Shown here: positions 10,611-19,693 of the stretch, piece by piece
Layout: the number at the start of each line of letters is the position of its first letter
Numbering within the stretch: position 1 is the first letter of the stretch
Source of the DNA: Streptomyces sp. RKAG290
GTDB lineage: Bacteria; Actinomycetota; Actinomycetes; Streptomycetales; Streptomycetaceae
Assembly (NCBI RefSeq): GCF_023701695.1
Contig: NZ_JAJOZC010000001.1
Location: 1,550,001 to 1,614,000, forward strand
Length of the DNA: 64,000 nucleotides
Reading direction: 5' to 3'
Program-made: the position numbers and the translations under genes
Notes under the pieces: model-generated
What the model saw: the letters and a program-made list of their open reading frames with translations, nothing else
Told to the model about the DNA's origin: nothing
Databases searched by the model: none

Positions 10611-11576
10611 ATGGCCTTCACAGTCGTCCGGTTCAACCTCGTCGATCCCGACGCCACGCCCGGATCCCTCTCGGCCCGCTACCGCGCGGCGCTGGACATG
10701 ACCGCGTACGCCGACGAGCACGGCGTCGACACCGTGCAGACCGAGGAGCACCACGGCGCCGCCAACTCCTGGCTGCCCTCGCCCTTCGTCTTCGCCGGCG
10801 CCGTCTTCGGCGCCACCCGGCGGATCGCGGTCACGGTCTCCGCGGTCATCGGTCCGCTGCACGACCCGCTGCGGCTGGCCGAGGACATCGCGGTGCTCGA
10901 CCTGCTGAGCGCCGGCCGGCTGGTCACGGTCGCCGGGATCGGCTACCGGCCGCAGGAGTACGAGCGGGCGGGCGTCGAATGGGGCAGGCGCGGCCGCCTC
11001 CAGGACGAACTGCTGGAGACGCTGCTGCGGGCGTGGACCGGCGAGCCGTTCGAGTTCCGCGGCCGTACGGTCACGGTCACCCCTCGTCCGTACACCCGTC
11101 CGCACCCGCTGCTGCTGGTGGGCGGCAGCTCCCGGGCAGCGGCACGGCGGGCGGCCCGGCTGGGGCTGCCGCTGTTCCCGAGCGCGCATCTGCCGGAGCT
11201 GGAGGCGTACTACCACGAGCAGCGCGCGGAGCACGGAACGGAGGGATTCTGCATGATGCCCGCGGCCGAGACACCGCTGCTGCACGTCTCCGAGGACCCG
11301 GACCGGACGTGGGCCGAGTACGGGGAGCACTTCCTGCACGAGGCGCGCACGTACGCCTCCTGGCAGTCCAAGGACATCCGCTCGGCCGTGCGCTCGGCGG
11401 CGACGACGGTGGCGGAGCTCCGCGACGAGGGCGTCTACCGGATCGTCACGCCGAAGGCGTGTGCGGAGTTGGGCCGGGAGCTGGACAGCCTGGTGCTGCA
11501 TCCGCTGTGCGGCGGGATGCCGGTCGAGGAGGGGTGGCGCAGCCTGCGTCTGTTCTGCGAGGCGACCGGGGCCTGA
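10611..11576 (+). CDS. Luciferase-like monooxygenase (LLM) family flavin/F420 oxidoreductase
   Basis: This 321-residue protein has the bacterial-luciferase TIM-barrel pattern: YADEHGVDTVQTEEHHG near residue 40, TVSAVIGPLHDPLRLAEDIA, then DLLSAGRLVTVAGIGYRPQEYERAG and the phosphate-binding segment PLLLVGGSSRAAARRAARLG. Such enzymes use FMN or coenzyme F420; the F420 gene cofC is also in this window, but the cofactor cannot be told from the sequence. The start ATG 10611 follows GAAGGGGA. It lies 61 bp after the permease in the same direction and may be co-transcribed. Confidence 0.85.
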   Translation: MAFTVVRFNLVDPDATPGSLSARYRAALDMTAYADEHGVDTVQTEEHHGAANSWLPSPFVFAGAVFGATRRIAVTVSAVIGPLHDPLRLAEDIAVLDLLSAGRLVTVAGIGYRPQEYERAGVEWGRRGRLQDELLETLLRAWTGEPFEFRGRTVTVTPRPYTRPHPLLLVGGSSRAAARRAARLGLPLFPSAHLPELEAYYHEQRAEHGTEGFCMMPAAETPLLHVSEDPDRTWAEYGEHFLHEARTYASWQSKDIRSAVRSAATTVAELRDEGVYRIVTPKACAELGRELDSLVLHPLCGGMPVEEGWRSLRLFCEATGA

Positions 11577-11580
11577 ACGG

Positions 11581-11620
11581 CGTACGGCCCCGGCTCGCGG
11601 GCGCGAGCCGGGGCCGTACG
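11581..11620. terminator. Strong bidirectional terminator between the LLM gene and glcP
   Basis: A perfect 18-bp inverted repeat (11581-11598 and 11603-11620) with a 4-nt loop lies between convergent genes, directly after the LLM stop codon. It ends TACGTTAA on the plus side, so the U-tract is poor, but stem strength suggests a terminator for both genes. Confidence 0.85.
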
Positions 11621-11645
11621 TTAACGAGGAGCGGGGCAGCGGGGA

Positions 11646-13064
11646 TCAGCCCATCTCCTCCAGCGCCTTGCCCTTGGTCTCCTTCACGAACTTGATGACG
11701 AAGGGGATCGAGAGCGTGGCGAAGCATGCGTAGATGATGTACGTGCCCGACAGGTTCCAGTCGGCGAGGCTCGGGAAGCTCGCGGTGATCGCCCAGTTGG
11801 CGATCCACTGGGCCGAGGCGGCGACGCCGAGCGCGGCGGCGCGGATCCGGTTCGGGAACATCTCGCCGAGGAAGACCCAGACCACGACACCCCACGACAG
11901 GGCGAAGAAGAGCACGAAGACGTGGGCGGCGATCAGGGCCACCATGCCCTGGGTGTCGGGGAGTTTGCCGTCGACCAGGTCGGCGGAGAAGGCCCACGCC
12001 TCGAAGGCGAGGGCGACGGCCATGCCGCAGGAGCCGACGAGGGCCAGCGGCCGGCGGCCCACCCGGTCCACCAGCACCATCGCGATCACCGTACCGATGA
12101 TGTTGACGATGGAAGTGGTGAAGGAGTAGAAGAACGAGCTGCTCGGGTCGATGCCGACGGACTGCCAGAGCGTCGCCGAGTAGTAGAACGCCACGTTGAT
12201 GCCGACGAGCTGCTGGAACACCGACAGGCCGATACCGACCCAGACGATGGGCAGGAAGCCGAAGCGGCTGCCCAGCAGGTCCTTGAAGGTCGACTTGTGC
12301 TCGCGGTGCATCGCGGTCTCGATCTCGGTCACCCGGGCGTCGAGGTCGACGTCCTTGCCCTCGACCTCGGACAGGATCTTGCGTGCCCGTTCCTTCTTGC
12401 CGACCGAGATCAGAAAGCGCGGCGACTCGGGGATCGCGAAGGACAGCAGGCCGTACAGGACCGCGGGCACGACCATCACACCGAGCATCCACTGCCAGGC
12501 TTCGAGGCCGCCGATCTTGCCGCGCTGGTCACCGTCGGCGATCTGCAGGATGCCGTAGTTGACCAGCTGGGAGATGGCGATGCCGATGACGATCGCCGCC
12601 TGCTGGAAGGAGCCGAGCCGGCCGCGGTAGGCGGGCGGCGAGACCTCCGCGATGTACGCCGGGCCGATCACCGAGGCCATACCGATGGCGAAGCCGCCGA
12701 TGATGCGCCACATCGCCAGGTCCCAGAGCGCGAACGGGAGCGCGGAACCGACGGCACTGATGGTGAAGAGGACCGAGGCGATCTGCATGCAGCGGATACG
12801 GCCGATGCGGTCCGCGATACGGCCCGCGGTGGCCGCGCCGATCGCACAGCCGATCAACGCGATGGCGATGACCTGGGCGAGCGTGCCGGAGCCGATGTCG
12901 TACCGGCTGCGGATCGCTTCGACCGCTCCGTTGATCACGGAACTGTCGTATCCGAAGAGGAAGCCACCCATCGCAGCGGCTGCCGTAATGAAGATGACAT
13001 GGCCGAGGTGGTCCGGGTGGGCCGTTCGGGCTCCGGACTCTGGTCCCTGCGATGTGCTGGTCAC
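11646..13064 (-). CDS. glcP: Glucose permease GlcP (MFS sugar porter)
   Basis: This 472-residue sugar/proton symporter matches the major glucose uptake system of Streptomyces. The sugar-porter signatures are complete: GFLFGYDSSVINGA in TM1, RIADRIGRIRCM between TM2 and TM3, PPAYRGRLGSFQQ after TM4, PESPRFLISVGK after TM6, QQLVGINVAFYYS in TM7, VDRVGRRPL between TM8 and TM9, and a final KETKGKALEEM. The start is GTG 13064 with GGAG 7 nt upstream. It is single, with a promoter carrying a palindromic candidate operator upstream. Confidence 0.94.
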   Translation of the reverse strand: MTSTSQGPESGARTAHPDHLGHVIFITAAAAMGGFLFGYDSSVINGAVEAIRSRYDIGSGTLAQVIAIALIGCAIGAATAGRIADRIGRIRCMQIASVLFTISAVGSALPFALWDLAMWRIIGGFAIGMASVIGPAYIAEVSPPAYRGRLGSFQQAAIVIGIAISQLVNYGILQIADGDQRGKIGGLEAWQWMLGVMVVPAVLYGLLSFAIPESPRFLISVGKKERARKILSEVEGKDVDLDARVTEIETAMHREHKSTFKDLLGSRFGFLPIVWVGIGLSVFQQLVGINVAFYYSATLWQSVGIDPSSSFFYSFTTSIVNIIGTVIAMVLVDRVGRRPLALVGSCGMAVALAFEAWAFSADLVDGKLPDTQGMVALIAAHVFVLFFALSWGVVVWVFLGEMFPNRIRAAALGVAASAQWIANWAITASFPSLADWNLSGTYIIYACFATLSIPFVIKFVKETKGKALEEMG

Positions 13065-13170
13065 GTGAACTCCTGGTGCCTGGCCGCAACGCAGGCGTGG
13101 GGGGTGAGCTGTTCCCAGTGGCGCATAAGTTCAGCTCTGCCACCACTTGAAGGTAAAAACGACGTTACAG

Positions 13171-13198
13171 AGACTATGCGTTCAAGTTTTGAAGTCAA
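13171..13198 (-). promoter_or_regulatory. Candidate glcP promoter with operator in the spacer
   Basis: On the minus strand TTGACT (13193-13198) and TAGTCT (13171-13176) are separated by 16 nt, a fair vegetative (HrdB-type) promoter about 107 bp upstream of the glcP start. The palindrome TTCAA-N3-TTGAA (13181-13193) fills most of the spacer, the position expected for a repressor operator. CTTGAAGGT also occurs at 13146-13154 and 13253-13261. The remainder of the 208-bp gap to smc holds no gene. Confidence 0.5.
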
Positions 13199-13272
13199 GA
13201 GTGGGGTCACGGCAGACTTCTACCCAGGAGCACCCAAAAGGTACGTTGAATTCTTGAAGGTTGGGTAAAGGC

Positions 13273-16200
13273 TCAGCGGAGACGTTGACTGATGACCTTG
13301 GAGACCCCGTCGCCCTGCATCGAGACTCCGTAGAGCGCGTCGGCGACCTCCATCGTCCGCTTCTGGTGAGTGATCACGATCAGCTGGGAGCTCTCCTGGA
13401 GCTCCTCCATGATCCGGATCAGCCGCTGCAGGTTGGTGTCGTCGAGCGCGGCCTCGACCTCGTCCATCACATAGAACGGGCTCGGCCTGGCCTTGAAGAT
13501 CGCGACCAGCAACGCCACTGCCGTCAGCGAGCGTTCGCCGCCGGACAGCAGGGACAGCCGCTTGACCTTCTTGCCGGGCGGCCGGGCCTCGACGTCCACG
13601 CCGGTCGCGAGCATGTTGTCCGGATCGGTCAGGATGAGCCGCCCCTCACCGCCCGGGAAGAGGCGCGAGAAGACGCCCTCGAACTCGCGGGCCGTGTCCC
13701 GGTAGGCCTCGGTGAAGACCTGCTCGACGCGCTCGTCGACCTCCTTGATGACCTGCATCAGGTCGGCCCGGGTCTTCTTCAGGTCCTCCAGCTGCTCGGA
13801 GAGGAATTTGTGCCGCTCCTCCAGCGCCGAGAACTCCTCGAGGGCCAGCGGATTCACCTTCCCGAGTTGCTGGTACGCCCGTTCGGCCGACTTCAGCCGC
13901 TTCTCCTGCTCGGCCCTGACGAACGGCTTCGGCTGGTTGCGCGGGTGCTCCGGATCCTCCGGCAGCTCCTCGCCCTCGGCGGCCGGGGACGGCGGCACGA
14001 GCTGGTCGGGCCCGTACTCCGCGGCCAGGCCGGCCGGCTCCACGCCCAGCTCCTCCAGCGCCTTCGCCTCAAGCTGTTCTATCCGCAGCCGCTTCTCGGC
14101 GCCGAGCACCTCTCCCCGGTGGACCGAGTCCGTCAGCTTGTCGAGCTCGCCCTTGAGTTCGCGGCCCTGCTGCCGCTCGGCCGCCAGCTCCCGCTCCCGC
14201 TCGGCCTTCGATGCCTCGGCGGCCACCCGTTCCTGTTCCGCCCGCAGGACGGACACCTCGACGTGGGCGAGCAGCTGACGGGCGCCGGATGCCACGGCGG
14301 AGGCCACCTCGGCCTCGTGCCGCAGCCGGGCCCTGCGCTGCTCGACGCGGGCACGGGCCTCCCGTTCGGCGCGGGCACCGCGGTCGAGCGAGTCGGCGCG
14401 TCCGGCCAGCGCCTTGACCCGTTCCTCATGGGTACGGACCTGGAGGCGGGCCTCCATCTCGGTCTGGCGGGCGTTGGCGCCGTCGGCGGCGAGCCGGTCG
14501 CGCACGGCGGTGTCCGGTTCCTCGTCCGCACCGTCCCCGGACGCCTCCTCGGCGACGAGCAGCCGCTCGGCCAGCTCCTCCGCCTCCTGCGTCGCCCGCT
14601 CCAGCGCCTCCTGGGCGCGAGTGGCGGAGGCGGCCATCCGCTCGGCCTCACCCACCGCGCCGCGCGCCTGACCCGCCAGCCGCCCGAGCTGCTGGGCCAC
14701 GCCGGACTTCTCCCGCTCGGCGGCCCGGCGCCGCTCCCCCAGCTCCTCGACGAGCGCCGCGGCGGTCCCGCGGCGCTGCGTCTCGATCCGCTGGACCTCT
14801 GCCAGCTCCGTGCACCGCACCGCCAGTTCGGCCAGCTCGGCAGCCGCCTCGTCGACGGACGCCTGGACCTCGAGGAGGGTGGGCGCCCCCGCCGAACCGC
14901 CGTGCGCGAAGTGCGCCGACAGGACGTCCCCCTCGCCGGTCACCGCCGTCAGCTCCGGGTGGGCGGCAACCAGGTCCTCGGCATCCTCCAGCGTCCCGAC
15001 GACCACCATGTCCCGTACCAGCCTGCGCACCGCGGCCATCAGTTCGACGGGGCCGCCGACGAGGTCGGCGACGGCCGGGGCGCCGCGGCCGTCCCACACC
15101 GGAACGGCCAGGTGTCCGGCCCCGTCCGCCCCGGCTCCGGCCCCGGCCGGCCCCTGCGGCACGAAGGCGGCCACCGCGGCCTGCGGCACGGCGGCCTGGT
15201 GTGCGGGTTCGATGCCCTGCCCGGGTTCGGTGCGCTGCGGCATCGCGGCCTGCTGCACGAGGCCCGCGCCTGGTGGTCCCGCGGCCCGCTGCCCGGATTC
15301 CGTGCCCGGTGGTACCGCGGCTTGCCGCACGGGTTCGGTGCCGTTCGGCATCACGGCCCGCTGCACGAGGTCCGTGCCCTGCCCGGGTACGTGGGCCTCC
15401 CCGCCGCGGACCGCGGAGTGCGGCTCGGACCCCTGACCCGGGACGTGGCCCGCCGCGTGAGCCCCGCCGGGCACCCCACGGTCCTCAACCCCGCCCGCGC
15501 CTGCGCCTGTACCTGCACCCGCGCCCGTGAGCAGCAGCGCGGCCCGTCCCGCGTCCAGTTTGCGCAGCAGCCGGATCGCCTCCGCAGCCGTGGCCGGGTC
15601 CGTCACCGCCACCGCGTCCGCCGCCGCGCCCAGTGCGGCGGCCACCGCGACCTCGTGCCCCGGGGCCACCGTGAGCAGTTCCGCCGCCGGCCCGAGCAGG
15701 CCCGCCAGCCGGTCCCGGGCACCGAGCAGCACCCCGGTGCCGTCCTTGCGGCGCAGCCCGAGGGCCAGCGCGTCATGGCGGGCCGAGACCGCCGCGCGCT
15801 TGCGTTCGGCGGTGGTGACGGCCTCCCGCGCCGCGGACAGCGCGCCCTCCGCCTCCTTCAGCTCGCGCCTGGCCGCCTCGTGCCGCTCGCCGAGCTCGGT
15901 GTCGCCGGCGTCCAGGCCGTCGACCTCGGCCTTGAGCTGCTCGTACTCCTCCTGGGCCACGACCGCCCGCTCCTGCGCCTCGTCGCGCGATGCGGCCAGC
16001 CGGTCGATCTCGGACTGCGCCGAACCGGCCCGGCTGCGGGCGGCGTTGACCTGGCCGGTCAGCCGGGCGAGCCCCTCGCGGCGGTCGGCGAGGGCGCGGG
16101 CCGCGTCCTTGAGCCTGCGTTCCTCGGCCGCCAACTCCCGTTCCAGATCGGCCCGGTGCGAGGCGGTGTCCTCCAGCGCGTGTTCCGCGGCCTCCAGCGC

Positions 16201-17238
16201 CGCGGTCAGCTCCGCCTCCTGCTCGCGGATCCGGGCCGCCTCGCGCTCCATGTCCTGCGGGTCGCGGCCACGCTGCTCCTCGACCGGCGGGGCGGTGGCG
16301 CTCTTCACCCGGGCGTCGGCCAGTGAGATCGTGCCGCGCACCCGCTCGGCCAGCTGGGACAGCTCGTACCAGGTCTGCTGGGCACGCTGGAGCCGCGGTG
16401 TCAGCCGCCGCACCTCGTCCTCGAGCTCGGCCTCGCGTGCCAGTGCAGCCTTGAGCTCGGCCTCGGCGCTCTCGCGGCGCTGCTTCAGCGCCGCCTCGTC
16501 GGCGATCTCGCCGCGCAGCGCGGTGTGCAGCCGCACCAGGTCGTCGGCGAGCAGCCGCAGCCGGGCGTCGCGCAGGTCGGCCTGGATGACCGCGGCCCGG
16601 CGGGCGACCGCGGCCTGCCGGCCGAGCGGCTTCAACTGCCGGCGCAACTCGTCGGTGAGGTCCTGGACGCGGGCCAGGTTCGCCCCCATCGCGTCCAGCT
16701 TCCGCAGCGCCTTCTCCTTGCGCTTGCGGTGCTTCAGTACGCCGGCGGCCTCCTCGATGAACGCGCGGCGCCCCATCGGATCGGCGTGGAGCACGGAGTC
16801 CAGCTGGCCCTGGCCGACGATGACATGCATCTCCCGGCCGATGCCGGAGTCCGAGAGGAGTTCCTGGATGTCCAGCAGCCGGCAGGTGTCGCCGTTGATC
16901 TGGTATTCGCTGCCGCCGTTGCGGAACATGATCCGGGTGATCGTCACCTCGGCGTATTCGATGGGCAGTGCGCCGTCGGAGTTGTCGATGGTCAGCGACA
17001 CCTCCGCCCGTCCGAGCGGAGGCCGCCCGGTGGTGCCGGCGAAGATGACGTCCTCCATCTTGCCGCCGCGCAGGGATTTGGCGCCCTGTTCTCCCATGAC
17101 CCAGGAGAGCGCGTCCACCACATTGGACTTGCCCGATCCATTGGGACCGACCACACACGTGATCCCGGGTTCGAACCGCAGGGTGGTGGCGGAGGCGAAC
17201 GATTTGAAACCACGCAGGGTCAGGGCCTTGAGGTGCAC
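13273..17238 (-). CDS. smc: Chromosome segregation ATPase SMC with a large hinge insertion
   Basis: This is a 1321-residue SMC that organises and segregates the chromosome with ScpA and ScpB. Features in order: Walker A GPNGSGKSN (residues 31-39), coiled coil, hinge near 500-770, second coiled coil, ABC signature LSLLSGGERSLTA and Walker B PFYVMDEVEAALDD. The start GTG 17238 gives the canonical MHLKALTLRGFKSF. Streptomyces SMC proteins are usually about 1190 residues. The excess here is one low-complexity block at about residues 570-708 (nt 15115-15530) inside the hinge, made of degenerate repeats such as QAAVPPGTES, QRAAGPPGAG and QQAAMPQRTEP. The flanking hinge sequence is normal and the frame is open throughout. 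Confidence 0.96.
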   Translation of the reverse strand: MHLKALTLRGFKSFASATTLRFEPGITCVVGPNGSGKSNVVDALSWVMGEQGAKSLRGGKMEDVIFAGTTGRPPLGRAEVSLTIDNSDGALPIEYAEVTITRIMFRNGGSEYQINGDTCRLLDIQELLSDSGIGREMHVIVGQGQLDSVLHADPMGRRAFIEEAAGVLKHRKRKEKALRKLDAMGANLARVQDLTDELRRQLKPLGRQAAVARRAAVIQADLRDARLRLLADDLVRLHTALRGEIADEAALKQRRESAEAELKAALAREAELEDEVRRLTPRLQRAQQTWYELSQLAERVRGTISLADARVKSATAPPVEEQRGRDPQDMEREAARIREQEAELTAALEAAEHALEDTASHRADLERELAAEERRLKDAARALADRREGLARLTGQVNAARSRAGSAQSEIDRLAASRDEAQERAVVAQEEYEQLKAEVDGLDAGDTELGERHEAARRELKEAEGALSAAREAVTTAERKRAAVSARHDALALGLRRKDGTGVLLGARDRLAGLLGPAAELLTVAPGHEVAVAAALGAAADAVAVTDPATAAEAIRLLRKLDAGRAALLLTGAGAGTGAGAGGVEDRGVPGGAHAAGHVPGQGSEPHSAVRGGEAHVPGQGTDLVQRAVMPNGTEPVRQAAVPPGTESGQRAAGPPGAGLVQQAAMPQRTEPGQGIEPAHQAAVPQAAVAAFVPQGPAGAGAGADGAGHLAVPVWDGRGAPAVADLVGGPVELMAAVRRLVRDMVVVGTLEDAEDLVAAHPELTAVTGEGDVLSAHFAHGGSAGAPTLLEVQASVDEAAAELAELAVRCTELAEVQRIETQRRGTAAALVEELGERRRAAEREKSGVAQQLGRLAGQARGAVGEAERMAASATRAQEALERATQEAEELAERLLVAEEASGDGADEEPDTAVRDRLAADGANARQTEMEARLQVRTHEERVKALAGRADSLDRGARAEREARARVEQRRARLRHEAEVASAVASGARQLLAHVEVSVLRAEQERVAAEASKAERERELAAERQQGRELKGELDKLTDSVHRGEVLGAEKRLRIEQLEAKALEELGVEPAGLAAEYGPDQLVPPSPAAEGEELPEDPEHPRNQPKPFVRAEQEKRLKSAERAYQQLGKVNPLALEEFSALEERHKFLSEQLEDLKKTRADLMQVIKEVDERVEQVFTEAYRDTAREFEGVFSRLFPGGEGRLILTDPDNMLATGVDVEARPPGKKVKRLSLLSGGERSLTAVALLVAIFKARPSPFYVMDEVEAALDDTNLQRLIRIMEELQESSQLIVITHQKRTMEVADALYGVSMQGDGVSKVISQRLR

Positions 17239-17347
17239 GCCGCCGGACTCTACCTTTCGCTCTCGGTTTCGCTGATGAAGGTGCAGGGCACATCAGACGG
17301 TAAGGGAAGGGGTGTACGTCCGGGGCGGGACGGGCGGAGTCCGGAGG

Positions 17348-17378
17348 GGAAAAGAAAGAAGGGACGCCGAAGCGTCCC
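17348..17378 (-). terminator. Intrinsic terminator downstream of the small coiled-coil gene
   Basis: On the minus strand GGGACGC-TTCG-GCGTCCC (17361-17378), a stem closed by a stable UUCG tetraloop, is followed by TTCTTTCTTTT. It lies between the 17561-17773 gene and smc and is one of the clearest intrinsic terminators here. The 322-bp gap from 17239 to 17560 otherwise holds only the smc upstream region. Confidence 0.85.
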
Positions 17379-17560
17379 CTGCAAATCTTGTGAAATGCTC
17401 TGTCGACGGATCGGCGTCTCATGGAGACGCGCGTTCCGGATCAGTGACAAGGCAGATGAAGACGCAGATCAAGAGCAATTGATCTTCAATGATCCGGTGA
17501 CGATCCGGCGAGAATCCGTGCGGCTGACGCATGCAGCCCGACCGGCCCTGGGGCCCTCGG

Positions 17561-17773
17561 TCAGGTCAGCGCCGGCTCCGCCTGAGGTACGTCGATGTCG
17601 ATGCTGTCGAGCAGCGACTCTTGGTGCTGAGCGGCGGCGTTGAGCGCGTCGTTCTCGTCCTGAATCCGTACGATCTCGGATTCAAGATCCTGGACGCGCT
17701 GCTGAAGCCGTCGCATCTCGGCGAGGAGTCGCGGGTCGGAACCGCCGACGTAACCGAGAAGCGCCTTTGCCAT
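17561..17773 (-). CDS. Small conserved coiled-coil protein
   Basis: This 70-residue protein begins MAKALLGYVGGSDPRLLAEM and then forms a heptad-type helix (LQQRVQDLESEIVRIQDEND), ending in an acidic tail. ATG 17773 is preceded by GGAGGA at a 9-nt spacing, which favours it over an upstream in-frame start. Similar small proteins of unknown function occur at this place beside smc in other Streptomyces (from memory). The coiled coil suggests oligomerisation, but no role can be assigned. Confidence 0.75.
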   Translation of the reverse strand: MAKALLGYVGGSDPRLLAEMRRLQQRVQDLESEIVRIQDENDALNAAAQHQESLLDSIDIDVPQAEPALT

Positions 17774-18211
17774 GAGGATGGTCCTCCACACTGAGTGACC
17801 GACCGATGCGGTGTGGGTCGTGAGGGAATCGCACCCGCGGTGCTCGGCAGTGCTCTGTGTTCACTGCTGTTCTGCTGCCAAACAGCTCTGCCGAACAGCT
17901 AAGGTGCGCGGGGTTTTCAGCGTCTCACCAAAAAGTTTGACGGTCAACACGATCACACCCCGTAAAGGCGGGCGTCCCGGGGGCGCGCGGCTCGACGATC
18001 ACGCGGCGCGACTCTCCTGCGGGGCCCTCAGGGGCGTGGAGATCATCCTTACCGCCGCAGCCTGGCACGCCAACCGAATCTTGGCAACCACCGGGTCATT
18101 CCGCAGGTCATTTCATGTGTACGCGCCGCGCCACCCCCCGCCGTCACGCCCTGACGCACTTCGAACACGGCCCGAACACAAGGCATGTTCCGACCCCGTT
18201 CGGGACCTTGA
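17774..18211. other. Intergenic region between acyP and the small coiled-coil gene
   Basis: This 438-bp region holds no credible gene. It should contain the promoter of the small coiled-coil gene. A perfect palindrome TTGAC-G-GTCAA lies at 17937-17947, about 165 bp upstream of that gene, and CTGTT/AACAG inverted repeats lie near 17865-17885. No RNA gene is recognised. Confidence 0.45.
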
Positions 18212-18493
18212 TCAGCGGATCGCGAATCCCTCATATCCGCCGCGCGGCGTGTCCCAGATCTCAGTGACGCCGTCAACGCGGCCGGGTGTGTCGTCCGAGC
18301 GCAGCCAATCCAGTAGACGGTGGCAATTCTCACGCCGCCCCTCGGCGACAACCTGCACCCGGCCGTCATCGAGATTGAGGGCGAATCCGGCGAGGCCGCC
18401 GATCTCCAGAGCGTTTGCCCTGGTGAACCAGCGAAACCCTACTTGCTGTACTCGGCCGCGTACCCAGGCGGTGAGTCGCACATCTTCGTTCAT
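18212..18493 (-). CDS. acyP: Acylphosphatase
   Basis: This 93-residue enzyme hydrolyses carboxyl-phosphate bonds, as in acetyl or carbamoyl phosphate. The signature [13 protein letters not shown] contains the catalytic arginine (Arg21), and the catalytic asparagine is Asn40 in [17 protein letters not shown]. Length and both motifs are typical. It stands alone on the minus strand, upstream of the small coiled-coil gene, and is divergent from the CAP-protein gene. Confidence 0.94.
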   Translation of the reverse strand: MNEDVRLTAWVRGRVQQVGFRWFTRANALEIGGLAGFALNLDDGRVQVVAEGRRENCHRLLDWLRSDDTPGRVDGVTEIWDTPRGGYEGFAIR

Positions 18494-18638
18494 GCCCGAA
18501 CGCTAACCGTCCAATTGCTCTCGGAGCACTTCTCGCCGAGAGGCCATGGCGTACAGTCCCCTCGCAAAAGCTTCACTCGATCGGGTGAGCCATGGTGGCG
18601 CCGAAAACGGCGTCCGAGTCGTCAGAAGGGCACAGCAG

Positions 18639-19584
18639 ATGGGACGCCATCGACGCTCCGCCGCAGCTCCCGCCGCTGAAGAACACGCGGAGGGGCCGCA
18701 GGCCGGAGTCATGGAGCGCGCCGCAAGAAGCGGTCCGGCATGCCGCTTCGCACCGGACTTCTCGGCGTCTCCGCGGCCGTGGCCGTCGGGGCCGTCGCCG
18801 TGGCCTCCGGCCTGCTGCCCGGTGGCGACAACTACGTGGGCGGTGGTTCGGCCGCCGACCAGGTGCGCTCCGAGGCGGCCCCGGACCTGCTGACGCAGGG
18901 CGGCTCCACGACCGAGCCGGCCGACCGCGGATCCGCTTCCGCCTCGGCCAGCCGCGGCACCGAGCGGGGCGTCGGGCCCACCAAGTCGAGCTCCCCCAAG
19001 GCCGGCAAGCCGTCCTCGTCCCCTTCCAAGACGGCCACGGCGACGAAGGAGGCGAAGAAGAGGGAGCAGGCCACGCACGCTCCCTCCTCGAAGTCCCCCG
19101 CCGCGTCGAAGAGCTCGGCCCCGTCCGCCCCCGCGAGCTCGAAGGCAGCGGCGCCGAAGGCGTCGACCTCCGCTCCGGCCCCCGGACCACGGCGCCGGCC
19201 ACCACCGACAGCTCGGCCCAGGCCGCCGTGCTCTCCCTGGTGAACCAGGAGCGCGCCAAGGTCGGCTGCAGCGCGGTGACGGCCAGCAGCTCACTGGCCT
19301 CGCTCGCCCAGAACTTCAGCGACGACATGGCGGCCCGCGGTTTCTTCGACCACACCGACCCCGACGGCCAGACCCCCTGGGACCGTGCCGCCAAGGCAGG
19401 CGTGGACGGGCTCGGCGGTGAGAACATCGCCCGCGGTCAGGCCGACGCACAGGCTGTGATGGACGCCTGGATGAACAGCGACGGTCACCGCGCGAACATT
19501 CTCAACTGCGACTACAAGACGCTCGGCGTCGGTGTCCACTTCGGCTCCGGCGGTCCCTGGTGGACCCAGGACTTCGGCTTCTGA
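18639..19584 (+). CDS. Secreted CAP (SCP/PR1) domain protein, with two apparent frameshifts
   Basis: Three reading frames together give one coherent protein. The first (ATG 18639, after AGAAGGG) reads MGRHRRSAAAPAAEEHAEGP. The second carries RKKRSGMPLRTGLLGVSAAV, a signal/anchor helix, and a Ser/Lys/Ala-rich linker ending TSAPAPG. The third gives the CAP domain: AAVLSLVNQERAKVGC, LASLAQNFSDDMAARGFFDH, ENIARGQADAQAVMDAWMNS, DGHRANILNCDYKTLGVGV. Restoring one base near 18706 and one near 19185 joins them into about 315 residues. The domain resembles CAP proteins that Streptomyces secretes or anchors at the cell surface; its role is unknown. The breaks are probably sequencing errors. Confidence 0.85.
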
Positions 19585-19693
19585 GCCGTACCCGCCCCGC
19601 ACCACCACTCGCTCCGACCTCGTACGCCCCACCCGCTCACCCACGGACCGCGCAAACCCGTGGAGAGCGCTGTGCGGGCGTACGCTGGTTTCC

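Noticed and set aside
15115..15530. Short repeats resembling a CRISPR or minisatellite
   Set aside because: They are degenerate, in frame and coding within smc.
13261..16326. Open frame of 1021 codons antisense to smc
   Set aside because: smc is intact on the other strand with Walker and signature motifs; the antisense frame is a codon-bias artefact.
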